Shown: piece by piece, positions 1 to 8,288 of the stretch
Layout of the letters: each line of letters begins with the position of its first letter
Numbering within the stretch: the first letter of the stretch is position 1
Source of the DNA: Xanthomonas sp. F10
GTDB taxonomy: Bacteria > Pseudomonadota > Gammaproteobacteria > Xanthomonadales > Xanthomonadaceae
Direction of reading: 5' to 3'
Length of the DNA stretch: 64,000 bases
Assembly: GCF_014206815.1 (NCBI RefSeq)
Contig: NZ_JACHNP010000001.1
Location: 1,392,456-1,456,455, forward strand
The notes under the pieces: model-generated
What the model was told of the DNA's origin: nothing
What the model saw: only the letters and a program-made list of their open reading frames with translations
Database searches by the model: none
Position numbers and translations under genes: made by a program

Positions 1-435
1 ATGCTGATGGCGCAGCCGCGCATCTTCTACACCATGTCGCGCGACGGCCTGCTGCCGAAGCTGTTCGGCAAGGTGCACCGCCGCTTCCACACCCCCTACG
101 TCGGCACCGTGGTGGTCGGCGTGCTGGCGGCGCTGCTGGCCGGGCTGATCCCGCTGGACGTGCTCGGCGAACTGGTGTCGATGGGCACCCTGCTCGCCTT
201 CGCCACGGTCTGCGTCGGCGTGATGGTGCTGCGCTTCACCCGTCCCGATCTGCCGCGTCCGTTCCGGGTGCCGCTGTTCTGGGCGGTGTGCCCGCTGGGC
301 GCGCTGTTCTGCGTGGGCCTGTTCTTCCAGGCGTTCCAGGAGCATTGGAAGGTGTTCGTCGGCTGGACCCTGATCGGCCTGTGCATCTACTTCTTCTACG
401 GCATCCGCAACAGCCGCCTGGCCGCCAAGGCCTGA
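1..435 (+). CDS. APC-family amino acid permease, C-terminal part (cut by window edge)
   Basis: This is the C-terminal third of an integral inner-membrane amino-acid/cation permease. The 144 visible residues hold about four hydrophobic helices, the QPRIFYTMSRDGLLP segment near the start and the LPRPFRVP segment after a helix. Both segments recur, slightly changed, in the complete permease directly downstream (QPRIFMIIARDGLLP, LPRPFRIP), so the two are tandem paralogues of the cationic amino acid transporter (CAT/YfnA-like) group. The ATG at base 1 is almost certainly internal, because the family is about 450-490 residues long and the frame is open at the window edge. Substrate is not predictable from this part. 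Confidence 0.85.
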   Translation: MLMAQPRIFYTMSRDGLLPKLFGKVHRRFHTPYVGTVVVGVLAALLAGLIPLDVLGELVSMGTLLAFATVCVGVMVLRFTRPDLPRPFRVPLFWAVCPLGALFCVGLFFQAFQEHWKVFVGWTLIGLCIYFFYGIRNSRLAAKA

Positions 436-447
436 TCCGCTCCCCCG

Positions 448-471
448 AAGACCGGCGCCCGCGCCGGTCTT
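448..471 (+). terminator. Hairpin after first permease
   Basis: An 11-bp perfect inverted repeat (448-458 with 461-471) starts 13 bases after the permease stop. There is only a weak T-rich tail after it, so termination is inferred from position and stem strength. It separates the two permease genes. Confidence 0.5.
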
Positions 472-520
472 CGCGTTCATCCCCTCTTCCTCGCGCGCCG
501 CGCCCGGCTGGAACCGCTCC

Positions 521-1954
521 ATGCTCAAACAACTCTTGGCCACCAAACACCCCCACGCCAGCCACGAGGACGCCGGCGGGCTGGGCCTGCAACGCGCGCT
601 CGGCCCCTGGGGCCTGACCGCGCTGGGCATCGGCGCGGTGATCGGCGGCGGCATCTTCGTCATCACCGGCCAGGCCGCGGCCAACCACGCCGGGCCGGCG
701 ATCATGCTCTCGTTCGTGCTGGCCGCGGTGTGCTGCGCGTTCTGCGCGTTGGCCTACGCCGAGTTCGCGGCGATGGTGCCGGTCTCCGGCAGCGCCTACA
801 CCTACACCTACGCCACCTTCGGCGAGCTGGCGGCCTGGTTCATCGGCTGGATGCTGGTGCTCGAGTACGGCGTATCGGCCTCGGCGGTGGCGGTCAGCTG
901 GACCGGCTATTTCCTCAGCCTGCTCGACCACTTCGACATCCACCTGCCCGCGGCCCTGGTCAACGCGCCGCTGGACGGCAAGCTGCAGCCCACCGGCGCG
1001 ATCGCCAACCTGCCCGCGGCCGGCATCGTGCTGCTGCTCACCTGGCTGTGCTACGTCGGCATCCGCAAGTCCTCGGCGATGAACATGGCGATGGTGGTGC
1101 TGAAGAGCGGCCTGATCGTGCTGGTCATCGCCGCCGGCTGGAAGTACGTCGACCCGGCCAACTGGCATCCGTTCATCCCCGCCAACGAGGGCCCGGGCAA
1201 GTACGGCCTGGACGGCGTGCTGCGCGGCGCGGCGATGGTGTTCTTCGCCTACATCGGCTTCGAGGCGGTGTCGGTGGCGGCGCAGGAATCGCACCGGCCG
1301 CAGCGCGACCTGCCGATCGGCATGATCCTGTCGCTGGTGATCTGCACCGTGCTGTACGTGGCCATGGCCGCGGTGATGACCGGGCTGCTGCCGTACACGC
1401 AACTGGGCACCGACGAGCCGGTGGTGACCGCGGTGGCGGCGCATCCGCAACTGGCCTGGCTGCGCGTGGTGGTGGAGATCGGCGCGCTGATCGGCCTGTC
1501 CTCGGTGGTGCTGGTGATGATCATCGGCCAGCCGCGCATCTTCATGATCATCGCCCGCGACGGCCTGCTGCCGCCGGTGTTCACCAAGATCCACCCGACC
1601 TACCGCACCCCGCACGTCAACACGGTGATCACCGGCATCGGCATCGCCCTGCTGGCGGCGCTGTTCCCGCTGGACGTGCTCGGCGAACTGACCTCGATGG
1701 GCACCCTGATCGCCTTCGCCGCGGTCTGCGCCGGCGTGCTGATCCTGCGCCGCACCCAGCCGGACCTGCCGCGCCCGTTCCGCATCCCGTTCGCCTGGCC
1801 GATCTGCATCGCCGGCGTGCTCAGCTGCCTGGCGCTGCTGTCGAAAATGACCGCACACAACTGGATGCTGATGGTCGGCTGGACGGTGATCGGCCTGGCG
1901 ATCTACTTCGGCTACGGCTACCGCCACAGCCGCCTGCGCGGCAGCCAAGGCTGA
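521..1954 (+). CDS. APC-family amino acid permease (CAT/YfnA-like)
   Basis: A complete 477-residue polytopic inner-membrane amino-acid permease with about 12-13 hydrophobic helices. The Gly-rich, partly unwound first helix typical of the APC superfamily is at residues 36-50 (IGAVIGGGIFV). An IGFEAVSVAAQE segment around residue 245 matches helix 6 of the family. Length fits CAT-type transporters. It lies 86 bases behind a close paralogue in the same direction, which points to tandem duplication; each copy may serve a different amino acid. No substrate can be assigned from sequence alone. A Xanthomonas-type intergenic repeat follows directly. Confidence 0.88.
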   Translation: MLKQLLATKHPHASHEDAGGLGLQRALGPWGLTALGIGAVIGGGIFVITGQAAANHAGPAIMLSFVLAAVCCAFCALAYAEFAAMVPVSGSAYTYTYATFGELAAWFIGWMLVLEYGVSASAVAVSWTGYFLSLLDHFDIHLPAALVNAPLDGKLQPTGAIANLPAAGIVLLLTWLCYVGIRKSSAMNMAMVVLKSGLIVLVIAAGWKYVDPANWHPFIPANEGPGKYGLDGVLRGAAMVFFAYIGFEAVSVAAQESHRPQRDLPIGMILSLVICTVLYVAMAAVMTGLLPYTQLGTDEPVVTAVAAHPQLAWLRVVVEIGALIGLSSVVLVMIIGQPRIFMIIARDGLLPPVFTKIHPTYRTPHVNTVITGIGIALLAALFPLDVLGELTSMGTLIAFAAVCAGVLILRRTQPDLPRPFRIPFAWPICIAGVLSCLALLSKMTAHNWMLMVGWTVIGLAIYFGYGYRHSRLRGSQG

Positions 1955-1959
1955 GCCTT

Positions 1960-2003
1960 AGAGCCCCTCTCCCTCCGGGAGAGGGGTTGGGGTGAGGGTA
2001 CGG
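1960..2003. repeat. Intergenic repeat, CCCTCTCC/GGAGAGGGG family (copy 1)
   Basis: A hairpin-forming unit with a CCCCTCTCCCTCCGGGAGAGGGG core followed by TTGGGGTGAGGGTACGG. The same unit recurs at 2103-2144, 55908-55943 and, inverted, at 60940-60976. It lies between permease and mtnB and has no coding sense. Confidence 0.8.
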
Positions 2004-2040
2004 AGCGCACAGCGCTGCGCAGATTTGGCAATGCGAGGCT

Positions 2041-2144
2041 TCGCCCGTACCCTCATCCGCCCCTGCGGGACACCTTCTCCCGACGGGAGAAGGAAAAGCG
2101 CTAGCCCCGCTCCCTCCGGGAGAGGGGTTGGGGTGAGGGTACGG
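2041..2144. repeat. Intergenic repeat, composite copy (2)
   Basis: A composite of two modules. The first is CGTACCCTCATCCGCCC...CTTCTCCC(G)ACGGGAGAAG (2046-2092) and the second is the CCCTCCGGGAGAGGGG module (2110-2144). The same module order occurs at 55845-55943, so this is a mobile or amplified two-part intergenic element rather than a gene. It sits just upstream of the mtnB promoter. Confidence 0.78.
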
Positions 2145-2194
2145 CGCGAGGAGATGCGGGTGCGTGCTGTCATCCCAATCCAGCCAGCAAGCCC

Positions 2195-2206
2195 TACACT
2201 ACGCGC
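2195..2206 (+). promoter_or_regulatory. Putative -10 of the mtnB operon (leaderless arrangement)
   Basis: TACACT at 2195-2200 is followed after six bases by the mtnB ATG, and no Shine-Dalgarno sequence is visible. If this is the -10, transcription starts at or next to the ATG. The -35 region is not convincing. Confidence 0.4.
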
Positions 2207-2848
2207 ATGAACGCACTGCCCTACGATTCCGAGCGCCTGCGCACGCTGGCGCACCTGCTGATCGACAACATCCGTGAGCTGTCGCAGGCCGGCTGGACGC
2301 CCGCCACCAGCAGCAACTTCTCGCACCGTCTGGACGATCGCCACGCCGCGATCACCGTCTCGGGCCGCGACAAGGGCCGGCTGGTGGAGGACGACATCAT
2401 GGTGGTGGACTTCGACGGCCAGGCCGTCGGCCGGCCGCTGCGCCCGTCCGCCGAGACCCTGCTGCACACCCAGCTGTACCGGCGCTTCCCGGAGATCGGC
2501 TGCATTCTGCACACGCATTCGCCGGTGCAGACCATCGCCTCGCGGCTGTACGCGGCGCAGGGCCATATCCGCCTGGAAGGCTACGAGCTGCTGAAGGCGC
2601 TGCACGGCAACCAGACCCACGAGACCGCGGTGGACCTGCCGGTGTTCGCCAACACCCAGGACATGACCGTGCTGGCGGCGCAGGTCGACGCCCTGCTCGA
2701 CCGCACGCCGCTGTGGGGCTACCTGATCGACGGCCACGGCCTGTACGCCTGGGGCCGCGACATGGCCGAGGCGCGCCGCCATCTGGAGGCCTTCGAGTTC
2801 CTGCTGCACTGCGAGCTGGAGCTGCGCAAGCTGCGCGCCGCCGGCTGA
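2207..2848 (+). CDS. mtnB: Methylthioribulose-1-phosphate dehydratase MtnB
   Basis: A 213-residue class II aldolase/adducin-fold enzyme that dehydrates 5-methylthioribulose-1-phosphate to diketo-methylthiopentyl-1-phosphate in the methionine salvage pathway (cytoplasm, Zn2+). Visible signatures are TSSNFSHR (35-41), SGRDKG (52-57), SAETLLH (91-97) with the active-site Glu, and the zinc-binding HTH at 102-104, with a further His in the C-terminal GHGLYAWG. Length is normal. It leads a plus-strand group with mtnD and mtnC. The MtnA isomerase and MTA phosphorylase/nucleosidase are not in this window. Confidence 0.93.
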   Translation: MNALPYDSERLRTLAHLLIDNIRELSQAGWTPATSSNFSHRLDDRHAAITVSGRDKGRLVEDDIMVVDFDGQAVGRPLRPSAETLLHTQLYRRFPEIGCILHTHSPVQTIASRLYAAQGHIRLEGYELLKALHGNQTHETAVDLPVFANTQDMTVLAAQVDALLDRTPLWGYLIDGHGLYAWGRDMAEARRHLEAFEFLLHCELELRKLRAAG

Positions 2849-2941
2849 TCCGCCGCGGCGCGACAGCGTTCCAGCGCCGCAACGGCCGCCGGCCACGCAC
2901 CTGCTACCCTTTTCGTCCCCCTGCCGCTTTCGCCCACCGCC

Positions 2942-3508
2942 ATGAGCCGACTCCGCATCTTCGCCGACACCACTCCCGACGCGCCGCTGTTCGACAGCCG
3001 CGATGGCGACGCGATCGCCGCCGAACTGCGCAAGATCGGCGTCACCTTCGAGCGCTGGCAGGCCAACCAGCCGATCGAGGCCGGCGCGTCGCCGGAGGCG
3101 GTCATGGCCGCCTACAAGACCGACATCGACCGCCTGGTCGCCGCCAACGGCTTCAAGACCGTGGACGTGGTCAGCATCGCGCCGGACAACCCGCAGCGCG
3201 AGGAAATGCGCAAGAAGTTCCTCGACGAGCACTTCCACAAGGAAGACGAGGTGCGCTTCTTCGTTGCCGGCTCCGGCCTGTTCACCCTGCACGTGGACGG
3301 CAAGGTCTACGAGATCGAGTGCGTGCAGAACGACCTGATCGCCGTGCCCGACGGCACCCACCACTGGTTCGACATGGGGCCGGAGCCACGCTTCGTGGCG
3401 ATCCGCTTTTTCACCGAGCCGGATGGCTGGGTCGGCCACTTCACCGGCACCGACATCGCCCAGCGCTTCCCGCGCTACGAGGCGAAGCTGCGCGGCGAGG
3501 CGCACTGA
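2942..3508 (+). CDS. mtnD: Acireductone dioxygenase MtnD
   Basis: A 188-residue cupin that oxidises the acireductone 1,2-dihydroxy-3-keto-5-methylthiopentene. The Fe2+ form gives the methionine precursor 2-keto-4-methylthiobutyrate plus formate; the Ni2+ form gives an off-pathway product. The metal ligands of the family are present: H97, H99 and E103 in the HFHKEDE motif, and H140 in PDGTH. Length is typical. It is 93 bases behind mtnB and only 3 bases before mtnC, so mtnD and mtnC are surely cotranscribed. Confidence 0.95.
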   Translation: MSRLRIFADTTPDAPLFDSRDGDAIAAELRKIGVTFERWQANQPIEAGASPEAVMAAYKTDIDRLVAANGFKTVDVVSIAPDNPQREEMRKKFLDEHFHKEDEVRFFVAGSGLFTLHVDGKVYEIECVQNDLIAVPDGTHHWFDMGPEPRFVAIRFFTEPDGWVGHFTGTDIAQRFPRYEAKLRGEAH

Positions 3509-3511
3509 GCG

Positions 3512-4210
3512 ATGGCCGATCCGCGCGTCGTGCTCACCGACATCGAAGGCACCACCAGCAGCATCTCCTTCGTCAAGGACGTGCTGTTCCCCTACGCGCG
3601 CCGCGCCCTGCCCGGCTTCGTGCGCGAGCACGGCCAGCAGCCGCAGGTACGGCAGTGGCTGGACGCGGTCGCCAGCGAATGCGGCGGCATCTGCACCGAT
3701 GCGGTGATCGTGGAGACCCTGCAGGGCTGGATCGACCAGGACCGCAAGCACACTGCGCTGAAGGCGCTGCAGGGCATGATCTGGGAAGCCGGCTACCGCG
3801 ATGCCGACTTCACCGCGCACATCTATCCCGATGCCGCGCCGGCGCTGCGCCGCTGGCACGCCGACGGCCGTGCGCTGTACGTGTACTCGTCCGGCTCGGT
3901 GCCGGCGCAGAAGCTGTTCTTCGGCCACAGCGACGCCGGCGACCTGCGCGGGCTGTTCTCGGGCTGGTTCGATACCGAGATCGGCGGCAAGCGCGAGCAA
4001 CCCAGCTACGCACGCATCGCCGAGGCGATCGGGGTGGCGCCGGCGCAGATCGTGTTCCTGTCCGACGTGGTCGCCGAACTGGACGCGGCGCGCAACGCCG
4101 GCCTGGACACGGCGCTGATCGACCGCCGCGAGGATTACCCGCAACCGCGCCAGGGCGAGGCCTGCAACGGCCACCGCCGCGCGGAGAGCTTCGCCGACCT
4201 GGGCTTCTGA
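3512..4210 (+). CDS. mtnC: Enolase-phosphatase E1 MtnC
   Basis: A 232-residue HAD-superfamily enzyme that enolises and dephosphorylates diketo-methylthiopentyl-1-phosphate, feeding MtnD. HAD motif I is DIEGTT at residues 10-15, with E12 in place of the usual second Asp as in the E1 family. Motif II is YSSGS near residue 128, and motif IV lies in [12 protein letters not shown] near residue 190. Length is normal. The start follows the mtnD stop by three bases, and the next gene begins six bases after its stop, so translation is probably coupled along the group. Confidence 0.94.
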   Translation: MADPRVVLTDIEGTTSSISFVKDVLFPYARRALPGFVREHGQQPQVRQWLDAVASECGGICTDAVIVETLQGWIDQDRKHTALKALQGMIWEAGYRDADFTAHIYPDAAPALRRWHADGRALYVYSSGSVPAQKLFFGHSDAGDLRGLFSGWFDTEIGGKREQPSYARIAEAIGVAPAQIVFLSDVVAELDAARNAGLDTALIDRREDYPQPRQGEACNGHRRAESFADLGF

Positions 4211-4216
4211 GCCCGC

Positions 4217-5320
4217 ATGCGCAGGCCCGTCGCTGCCTCGATCGCCGCGCTGGCGGCGTTGCGGTGCCCGCTCGCCGTGTTGCGCGGCCGGCTGCTGCCG
4301 GCCGCGCTGCTGGCGCTGGCGCTGCCGGCCTGCCATTCCGATGCCGGCGCGATGCCGGCCGGCGCGGCCGACACCGCGCAGGACGAGGCGGCGCAGGATC
4401 CGGTCGACCAGGCGCAGCTGCGCCAGGCACTGGGCGCGCTGCGGCCGCAGCGTCCGGGCGTCGCCGACCTGTACGTGGTCGGCTTCGCCGGCGACGCCAG
4501 CGAGGACGTGTTCCGCAACGAAGTGCTGTACCTGCGGCAGTTGTTCGCGCAGCGCTTCGGCGCCGCCGGGCGTATCGCCACCCTGATCAACCACGGCGAC
4601 AATCTCGGCACGCACGCCTACGCGCCACAGGCCTCCTACGACAACCTGGCCGATACCCTGGACCGCATCGGCAAACTGATGGACAAGCGCGAGGACGCGC
4701 TGCTGCTGTTCCTGACCAGCCACGGCACCGAGCAGCACGAGCTGTATCTGCAGTTCGGCCCCGGCGAGGATGCCGAGTACGACACCATCACCCCGCAGGA
4801 GCTGCGCCGCCTGCTCGACGACGCCGGCATCCGCAACCGCATCATCGTGATTTCGGCCTGCTACTCCGGTGGCTTCGTGCCGGCACTGAAGACCGCCGAC
4901 ACGCTGGTCATCACCGCCGCGCGCCGCGATCGCCCTTCGTTCGGCTGCGGCAACACCGCCAGCGCCACCTATTTCGGCCGCGCCTGGCTGATCGACGCAC
5001 TGGCGCGCACCACCGACATGGTCGAAAGCTATCGCCTGGCCAGCGCCGAGATCAGCGCACGCGAACAGGCCGAGGGCGAAGCGCCGTCGTATCCGCAACT
5101 GTACGTCGGTGCACGCATCGGCACATGGCTGCAGCACTGGCGCGCGCAGTTGCCGAATGCCGTCGCGCCGCCCTATCCGTATCCCGAACCCGATGCGGAC
5201 GACGCGACGGACGCGGCCGATGGCGAGCAGACCGACGAACACGGTGCAACAGCCGCCCCCGCCGCGCCGACGCCAGCGCACGCCTCGGCACCGCCCGCGG
5301 CGACCACGCCCGCACGCTGA
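4217..5320 (+). CDS. C13 (legumain-like) family peptidase, predicted lipoprotein
   Basis: A 367-residue caspase-fold cysteine peptidase of the C13 family. The dyad is visible: H169 in TSHGTEQ after a hydrophobic strand (ALLLFL), and C215 in SACYSGGF. Residues 27-39 form a hydrophobic segment ending in LPAC, a lipobox with C39, so the protein is probably a lipoprotein facing the periplasm. The tail from about 315 is a low-complexity Ala/Thr/Pro-rich linker. It starts six bases after mtnC, so it probably shares the mtn transcript. A link of this peptidase to methionine salvage is unexplained. Bacterial C13 members are poorly characterised, so the substrate is unknown. Confidence 0.85.
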   Translation: MRRPVAASIAALAALRCPLAVLRGRLLPAALLALALPACHSDAGAMPAGAADTAQDEAAQDPVDQAQLRQALGALRPQRPGVADLYVVGFAGDASEDVFRNEVLYLRQLFAQRFGAAGRIATLINHGDNLGTHAYAPQASYDNLADTLDRIGKLMDKREDALLLFLTSHGTEQHELYLQFGPGEDAEYDTITPQELRRLLDDAGIRNRIIVISACYSGGFVPALKTADTLVITAARRDRPSFGCGNTASATYFGRAWLIDALARTTDMVESYRLASAEISAREQAEGEAPSYPQLYVGARIGTWLQHWRAQLPNAVAPPYPYPEPDADDATDAADGEQTDEHGATAAPAAPTPAHASAPPAATTPAR

Positions 5321-5479
5321 CGCCACCGCGCGGGACGCAGGGGCGCCTGCAGGCGACGGTCCGTGCGGATACCTCGCGTTTGCCGGCCGGCGCGGGTCTC
5401 GGCGCGCCAGCCCTCACTGGTCCAGCGCGCCGAAAAGATGAGAGTGATTCGCGTTCGATCGCGACGCGCACGGGATCGC

Positions 5480-5608
5480 TAGAATCCCTCCCGCAGCAAG
5501 CCAGCCCGTGTTCGCCAGCCAGCTGCGCTCCGATCCAACCGCCCGCCAGCCTCCGCTCGCCAGCCAGGATCGCTTCGCTTCGTCGGCCTCCTTCGTGGAG
5601 GTTTTTTT
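5480..5608 (+). ncRNA. Candidate small RNA with promoter-like -10 and intrinsic terminator
   Basis: TAGAAT at 5480-5485 matches the -10 in front of tRNA-Arg (26416) and hisS (18101-18096, minus). About 115 bases later there is a clear intrinsic terminator: CCTCC (5587-5591), loop, GGAGG (5597-5601), seven T. The segment between has no convincing ORF. It carries four GCCAGCC motifs at 5500, 5514, 5545 and 5559, which is C-rich like the single-stranded seeds of some Xanthomonas sRNAs. The -35 is weak. The alternative is that this is the 3' untranslated end of the mtn/C13 transcript. Confidence 0.4.
5587..5608 (+). terminator. Intrinsic terminator
   Basis: A 5-bp GC stem, a TTCGT loop and TTTTTTT directly after the stem. 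It is the first strong terminator after the mtnBDC-peptidase genes. Confidence 0.75.
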
Positions 5609-5676
5609 GTTTCTGGGGTTGGCCGTGGCACGAGCGCGCTGGCCGTGGCTTGGCCGTGCGCGCCCCACATCACGCT

Positions 5677-5700
5677 CGTCGCGGCTGAAGCCGCTCCTAC
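5677..5700. repeat. REP-like repeat (GCGGCTGAAGCCGC core)
   Basis: CGTCGCGGCTGAAGCCGCTCCTAC, containing the small palindrome GCGGCT-GA-AGCCGC. Further copies are at 5813-5836, 16585-16607, 21306-21328 and as an inverted pair at 50644-50714. Dispersed extragenic palindromic repeat. Confidence 0.8.
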
Positions 5701-5812
5701 AGGGGCGTCGCGATGGCGGCAGGTGGGCTGCGACACCCCCAGAACGCACCGCCGGCGAGAGATTTCCGTTGTGCCCAACGCGGGCGACACCGGCTGGCAT
5801 CGTCGCTTCGCT

Positions 5813-5836
5813 CGTCGCGGCTGAAGCCGCTCCTAC
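5813..5836. repeat. REP-like repeat, second copy in this gap
   Basis: Same unit as at 5677, same orientation, about 135 bases further on. A different short palindrome, GGGACTTTAGTCCC, follows at 5881-5894 and is another common intergenic unit. Apart from these repeats and the candidate sRNA, the gap 5321-6003 holds nothing I can name. Confidence 0.78.
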
Positions 5837-6003
5837 AGCAGGCAAAGCTTCCGAAATGTTGATCGGCGCACTGTGGGAGGGACTTTAGTCCCGACGCCTG
5901 GAACACATGGCCGCCTAAAACCCTGTCGCGGCAGTCACGATGATCGAGCACGCAGCATCGCTGCGCGCTTGTCTGCCGATCACGGCCTACAGCCGCCATC
6001 CCA

Positions 6004-7596
6004 TCACGGGCTGGCGTCCTGCAAGCGGTAGCTGCCGCTGGCACGCTGCTCGCCGCGCCAGCGGTCGAACGCGCGGACGTCGATGCGGTGCGCGCCCACG
6101 CTCAGGTCGGTCGGCAAGGCGCCGCGCCACAGGTGTTGCGAAGGAATCGCTTCGGGCGAGCGGTCGTAGCCGCGCAGCGCATCGGCGGCATCGTCGCGCA
6201 CATTCTCGGCGAGCAGCGCAGGATCGGGCTGTTCGACGCGTTGCATCGGCTTCCAGGCGCCGTCGTCCACGCGGTACTCGACGCGGCTGTCGTTCTCGCC
6301 CATGTACACGTTCGCGTACACGCCCCAGGCCGGATAGGCACCGCGGCGCAACACCTTCGGCGCATGCAGGCCGATCTGGGTGTCGTCGGCGGCACGCGCG
6401 GCGTGGTAGGCCAACGCATAGCCGCCATCGCGGCGCACGGTCAGCAGCGCATAGCCGTTCGGGGTGCCATCGGCCATGGTCGCGGCGGGGATGCCGTCGG
6501 CATCCTTGACCCCGGACCAGAACGCGCCGCAGGCCGCGCCGACGTTGTACTCGTGCAGCGGCTGCGCACCGTGCCAGCCCTCGTCCGCACCGTGGTAGTA
6601 GTGACGCTGGGTATGACTGTGGCCGCTGAGCACCAGCACGTGCGGGAAGTCCTTCAGCAGCGCGAACAGCCGCGCGCGATCGGCATGCCGGAAGGTCTCC
6701 TTGCCGGGTGCGGCATCGAACAGCGGGATGTGCATCCCCAGCACCACCAGTCGGTCCTTGGGCACGCTGGCCAGGTAGGCCTGCAGGAAGGCGAACTGGT
6801 CCGCGCGCAGGCCGCCGATGTACTTGGGCTGTTGCGTCGGCTGGTAGACCACGTCGTCCAGGAACACGAAGCTGGCGCCGCCCTCTTCCACCGCGTAGGT
6901 GTCGGGGCCGTAGACCGCGCGCCAGCTCGACAGCGAATCGACATCGTCGCTCGCGTCGAAGTTGAGGTCGTGGTTGCCGGGCACGTGGAACCACGGCACC
7001 CCGAGCTTGGCGGTTTCCGCATTCAGCGCCGGATACAGCGACAGGTCGTCGCTGACCACGTCGCCCAGGGTGGTGCCGATGCGCGCATGGGTCTTGCCGC
7101 GCAAGGGTGCGACGATGTCGCGGGCGTAGTAGCCGACGTCGGTCATCGACGCAGTCTGGGTATCGGCGAACACCAGCACCTCGGTGCTGTCGGCCTTGGG
7201 CTGCGCGCGCAACGCGAAATCCCAGTGATCGGTGGCGCCGCTGGTCGGGGCAATGCCCGGGTACTTGAGCGTGGGCGAGCCGGCGGGCGCGTAGTGCCGC
7301 CAGTAGTCAGGCAGGCCGTTGCCGGCACTGACGAAGCTGTAACCGTCCGGCTTGATTACGAACACGGTGCGGCCGGGCTCCACTTCCAAGCGGTAGCGGC
7401 CCTGCGCGTCGGTGCGGACGATGTGCACCCCGTCGGACACCTGCACGCCGGCGATGCCGGTATCGCCCGGGCCGCGGCCCGGGGCGTTGTCGCGTTCCTG
7501 GTAGACGCTGCCGCTGATCGTGGCGGTCTGCGCCACGGCGGGGGCGGCGGCAGCCAACAGGCAGGCGAGGACGACGGGACGCAGCATGCGGAACAT
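6004..7596 (-). CDS. Secreted calcineurin-like metallophosphoesterase
   Basis: A 530-residue exported phosphoesterase. Residues 1-22 are a signal peptide ending AVA-Q. Residues 24-110 resemble the Ig-like/SdrD-B-like N-terminal domain found before some calcineurin phosphoesterases. The catalytic domain covers about 137-370 and has all metal-binding motifs: FADTQ (143-147), GD (178-179), GNHD (207-210), a His in GMHIP (289) and GHSH (325-328). A beta-rich C-terminal domain follows. Substrate is not predictable. A TACAAT -10-like box lies 23-28 bases upstream. The gene is monocistronic, between the histidine operon and a repeat-rich gap. Confidence 0.85.
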   Translation of the reverse strand: MFRMLRPVVLACLLAAAAPAVAQTATISGSVYQERDNAPGRGPGDTGIAGVQVSDGVHIVRTDAQGRYRLEVEPGRTVFVIKPDGYSFVSAGNGLPDYWRHYAPAGSPTLKYPGIAPTSGATDHWDFALRAQPKADSTEVLVFADTQTASMTDVGYYARDIVAPLRGKTHARIGTTLGDVVSDDLSLYPALNAETAKLGVPWFHVPGNHDLNFDASDDVDSLSSWRAVYGPDTYAVEEGGASFVFLDDVVYQPTQQPKYIGGLRADQFAFLQAYLASVPKDRLVVLGMHIPLFDAAPGKETFRHADRARLFALLKDFPHVLVLSGHSHTQRHYYHGADEGWHGAQPLHEYNVGAACGAFWSGVKDADGIPAATMADGTPNGYALLTVRRDGGYALAYHAARAADDTQIGLHAPKVLRRGAYPAWGVYANVYMGENDSRVEYRVDDGAWKPMQRVEQPDPALLAENVRDDAADALRGYDRSPEAIPSQHLWRGALPTDLSVGAHRIDVRAFDRWRGEQRASGSYRLQDASP

Positions 7597-7664
7597 CCGG
7601 GGAAGCCGAGGGCCCCCGATTGTAGCCAGCTAGGCCGACGCGGCGATGACTGCGCCGGACCGGC

Positions 7665-8288
7665 TCAGCGGTGCCGCGCTTCCAGCACCGCCACCGCGTC
7701 GGCCAGGCCCAGGCCGCGCGCGCGCAGCAGCACGGTCAGGTGATAGAGCAGATCGGCGGATTCGCCGAGCAGCTCGTCGTCGCCCTGGGCGACGCCGGCC
7801 AGCGCGGTCTCCACGCCCTCCTCGCCCACCTTCTGCGCGATGCGCCGCGTGCCTTTCTCGAACAGCTGCGTGGTGTAGCTGCTCGCCGGCCGCTCGCGTT
7901 CGCGCTGCGCGACCAGGCGATCCAGCGCGCCCAGGAACTGGCCCGGCGCCTGCGGGAAGCAGCTGTCGCGGCCGAGGTGGCAGGTCGGCCCGCGCGGATG
8001 CGCCAGCACCAGCAAAGTGTCGCGATCGCAATCGGTGTCGATCGCGACCACGTCCAGGACATGGCCGGAACTCTCGCCCTTGGTCCACAGCCGCTGCTTG
8101 CTGCGGCTGTAGAAGGTGACCTGGCCGCTGCGGCGCGTGGCCGCCAGCGCCTCCTGGTTCATGTAGCCCAGCATCAGCACGCGCAGCGTGGCGGCGTCCT
8201 GTACCACCACCGGCAACAGGCCGTCGCCCTTGCCCCAGTCCAGCGCCGCGTCGGCGACGTCCGCCTCGTGGGAGTGTTCATGCGCCAT
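7665..8288 (-). CDS. hisI: Bifunctional phosphoribosyl-AMP cyclohydrolase / phosphoribosyl-ATP pyrophosphatase HisIE
   Basis: A 207-residue fusion catalysing steps two and three of histidine synthesis. HisI domain: residues 10-110, with WTKGESSGH (68-76), the metal-binding DTDCDRD (84-90) and a Cys pair in [10 protein letters not shown]. HisE domain: residues 115-207, with the EEGVE all-alpha NTP-pyrophosphohydrolase motif near 156. It is the last gene of the operon and overlaps hisF by 11 bases, so its start is set by coupling rather than by an obvious ribosome-binding site. Length fits gammaproteobacterial HisIE. Confidence 0.95.
   Translation of the reverse strand: MAHEHSHEADVADAALDWGKGDGLLPVVVQDAATLRVLMLGYMNQEALAATRRSGQVTFYSRSKQRLWTKGESSGHVLDVVAIDTDCDRDTLLVLAHPRGPTCHLGRDSCFPQAPGQFLGALDRLVAQRERERPASSYTTQLFEKGTRRIAQKVGEEGVETALAGVAQGDDELLGESADLLYHLTVLLRARGLGLADAVAVLEARHR

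Noticed and set aside
2145-2206. A SAM or related riboswitch before mtnB
   Set aside because: The predicted transcript would start at the ATG, and the short upstream stretch is mostly intergenic repeat with no riboswitch-like stem pattern.
1958-5326. A 1122-codon minus-strand open frame opposite the mtn genes and the peptidase
   Set aside because: It is a GC-rich shadow: its sequence is Arg/Gly/Ala/Val-rich without any domain, while the opposite strand encodes mtnB, mtnD, mtnC and the C13 peptidase with intact motifs.
2713-5688. A 991-codon plus-strand open frame overlapping mtnD, mtnC and the peptidase
   Set aside because: Out of frame with three recognisable enzymes and rich in Arg/Ala/Pro; a product of high GC content.
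5508-5888. A 126-codon ORF in the gap after the C13 peptidase
   Set aside because: Runs through the intrinsic terminator and two REP copies; its codons come from repeats.
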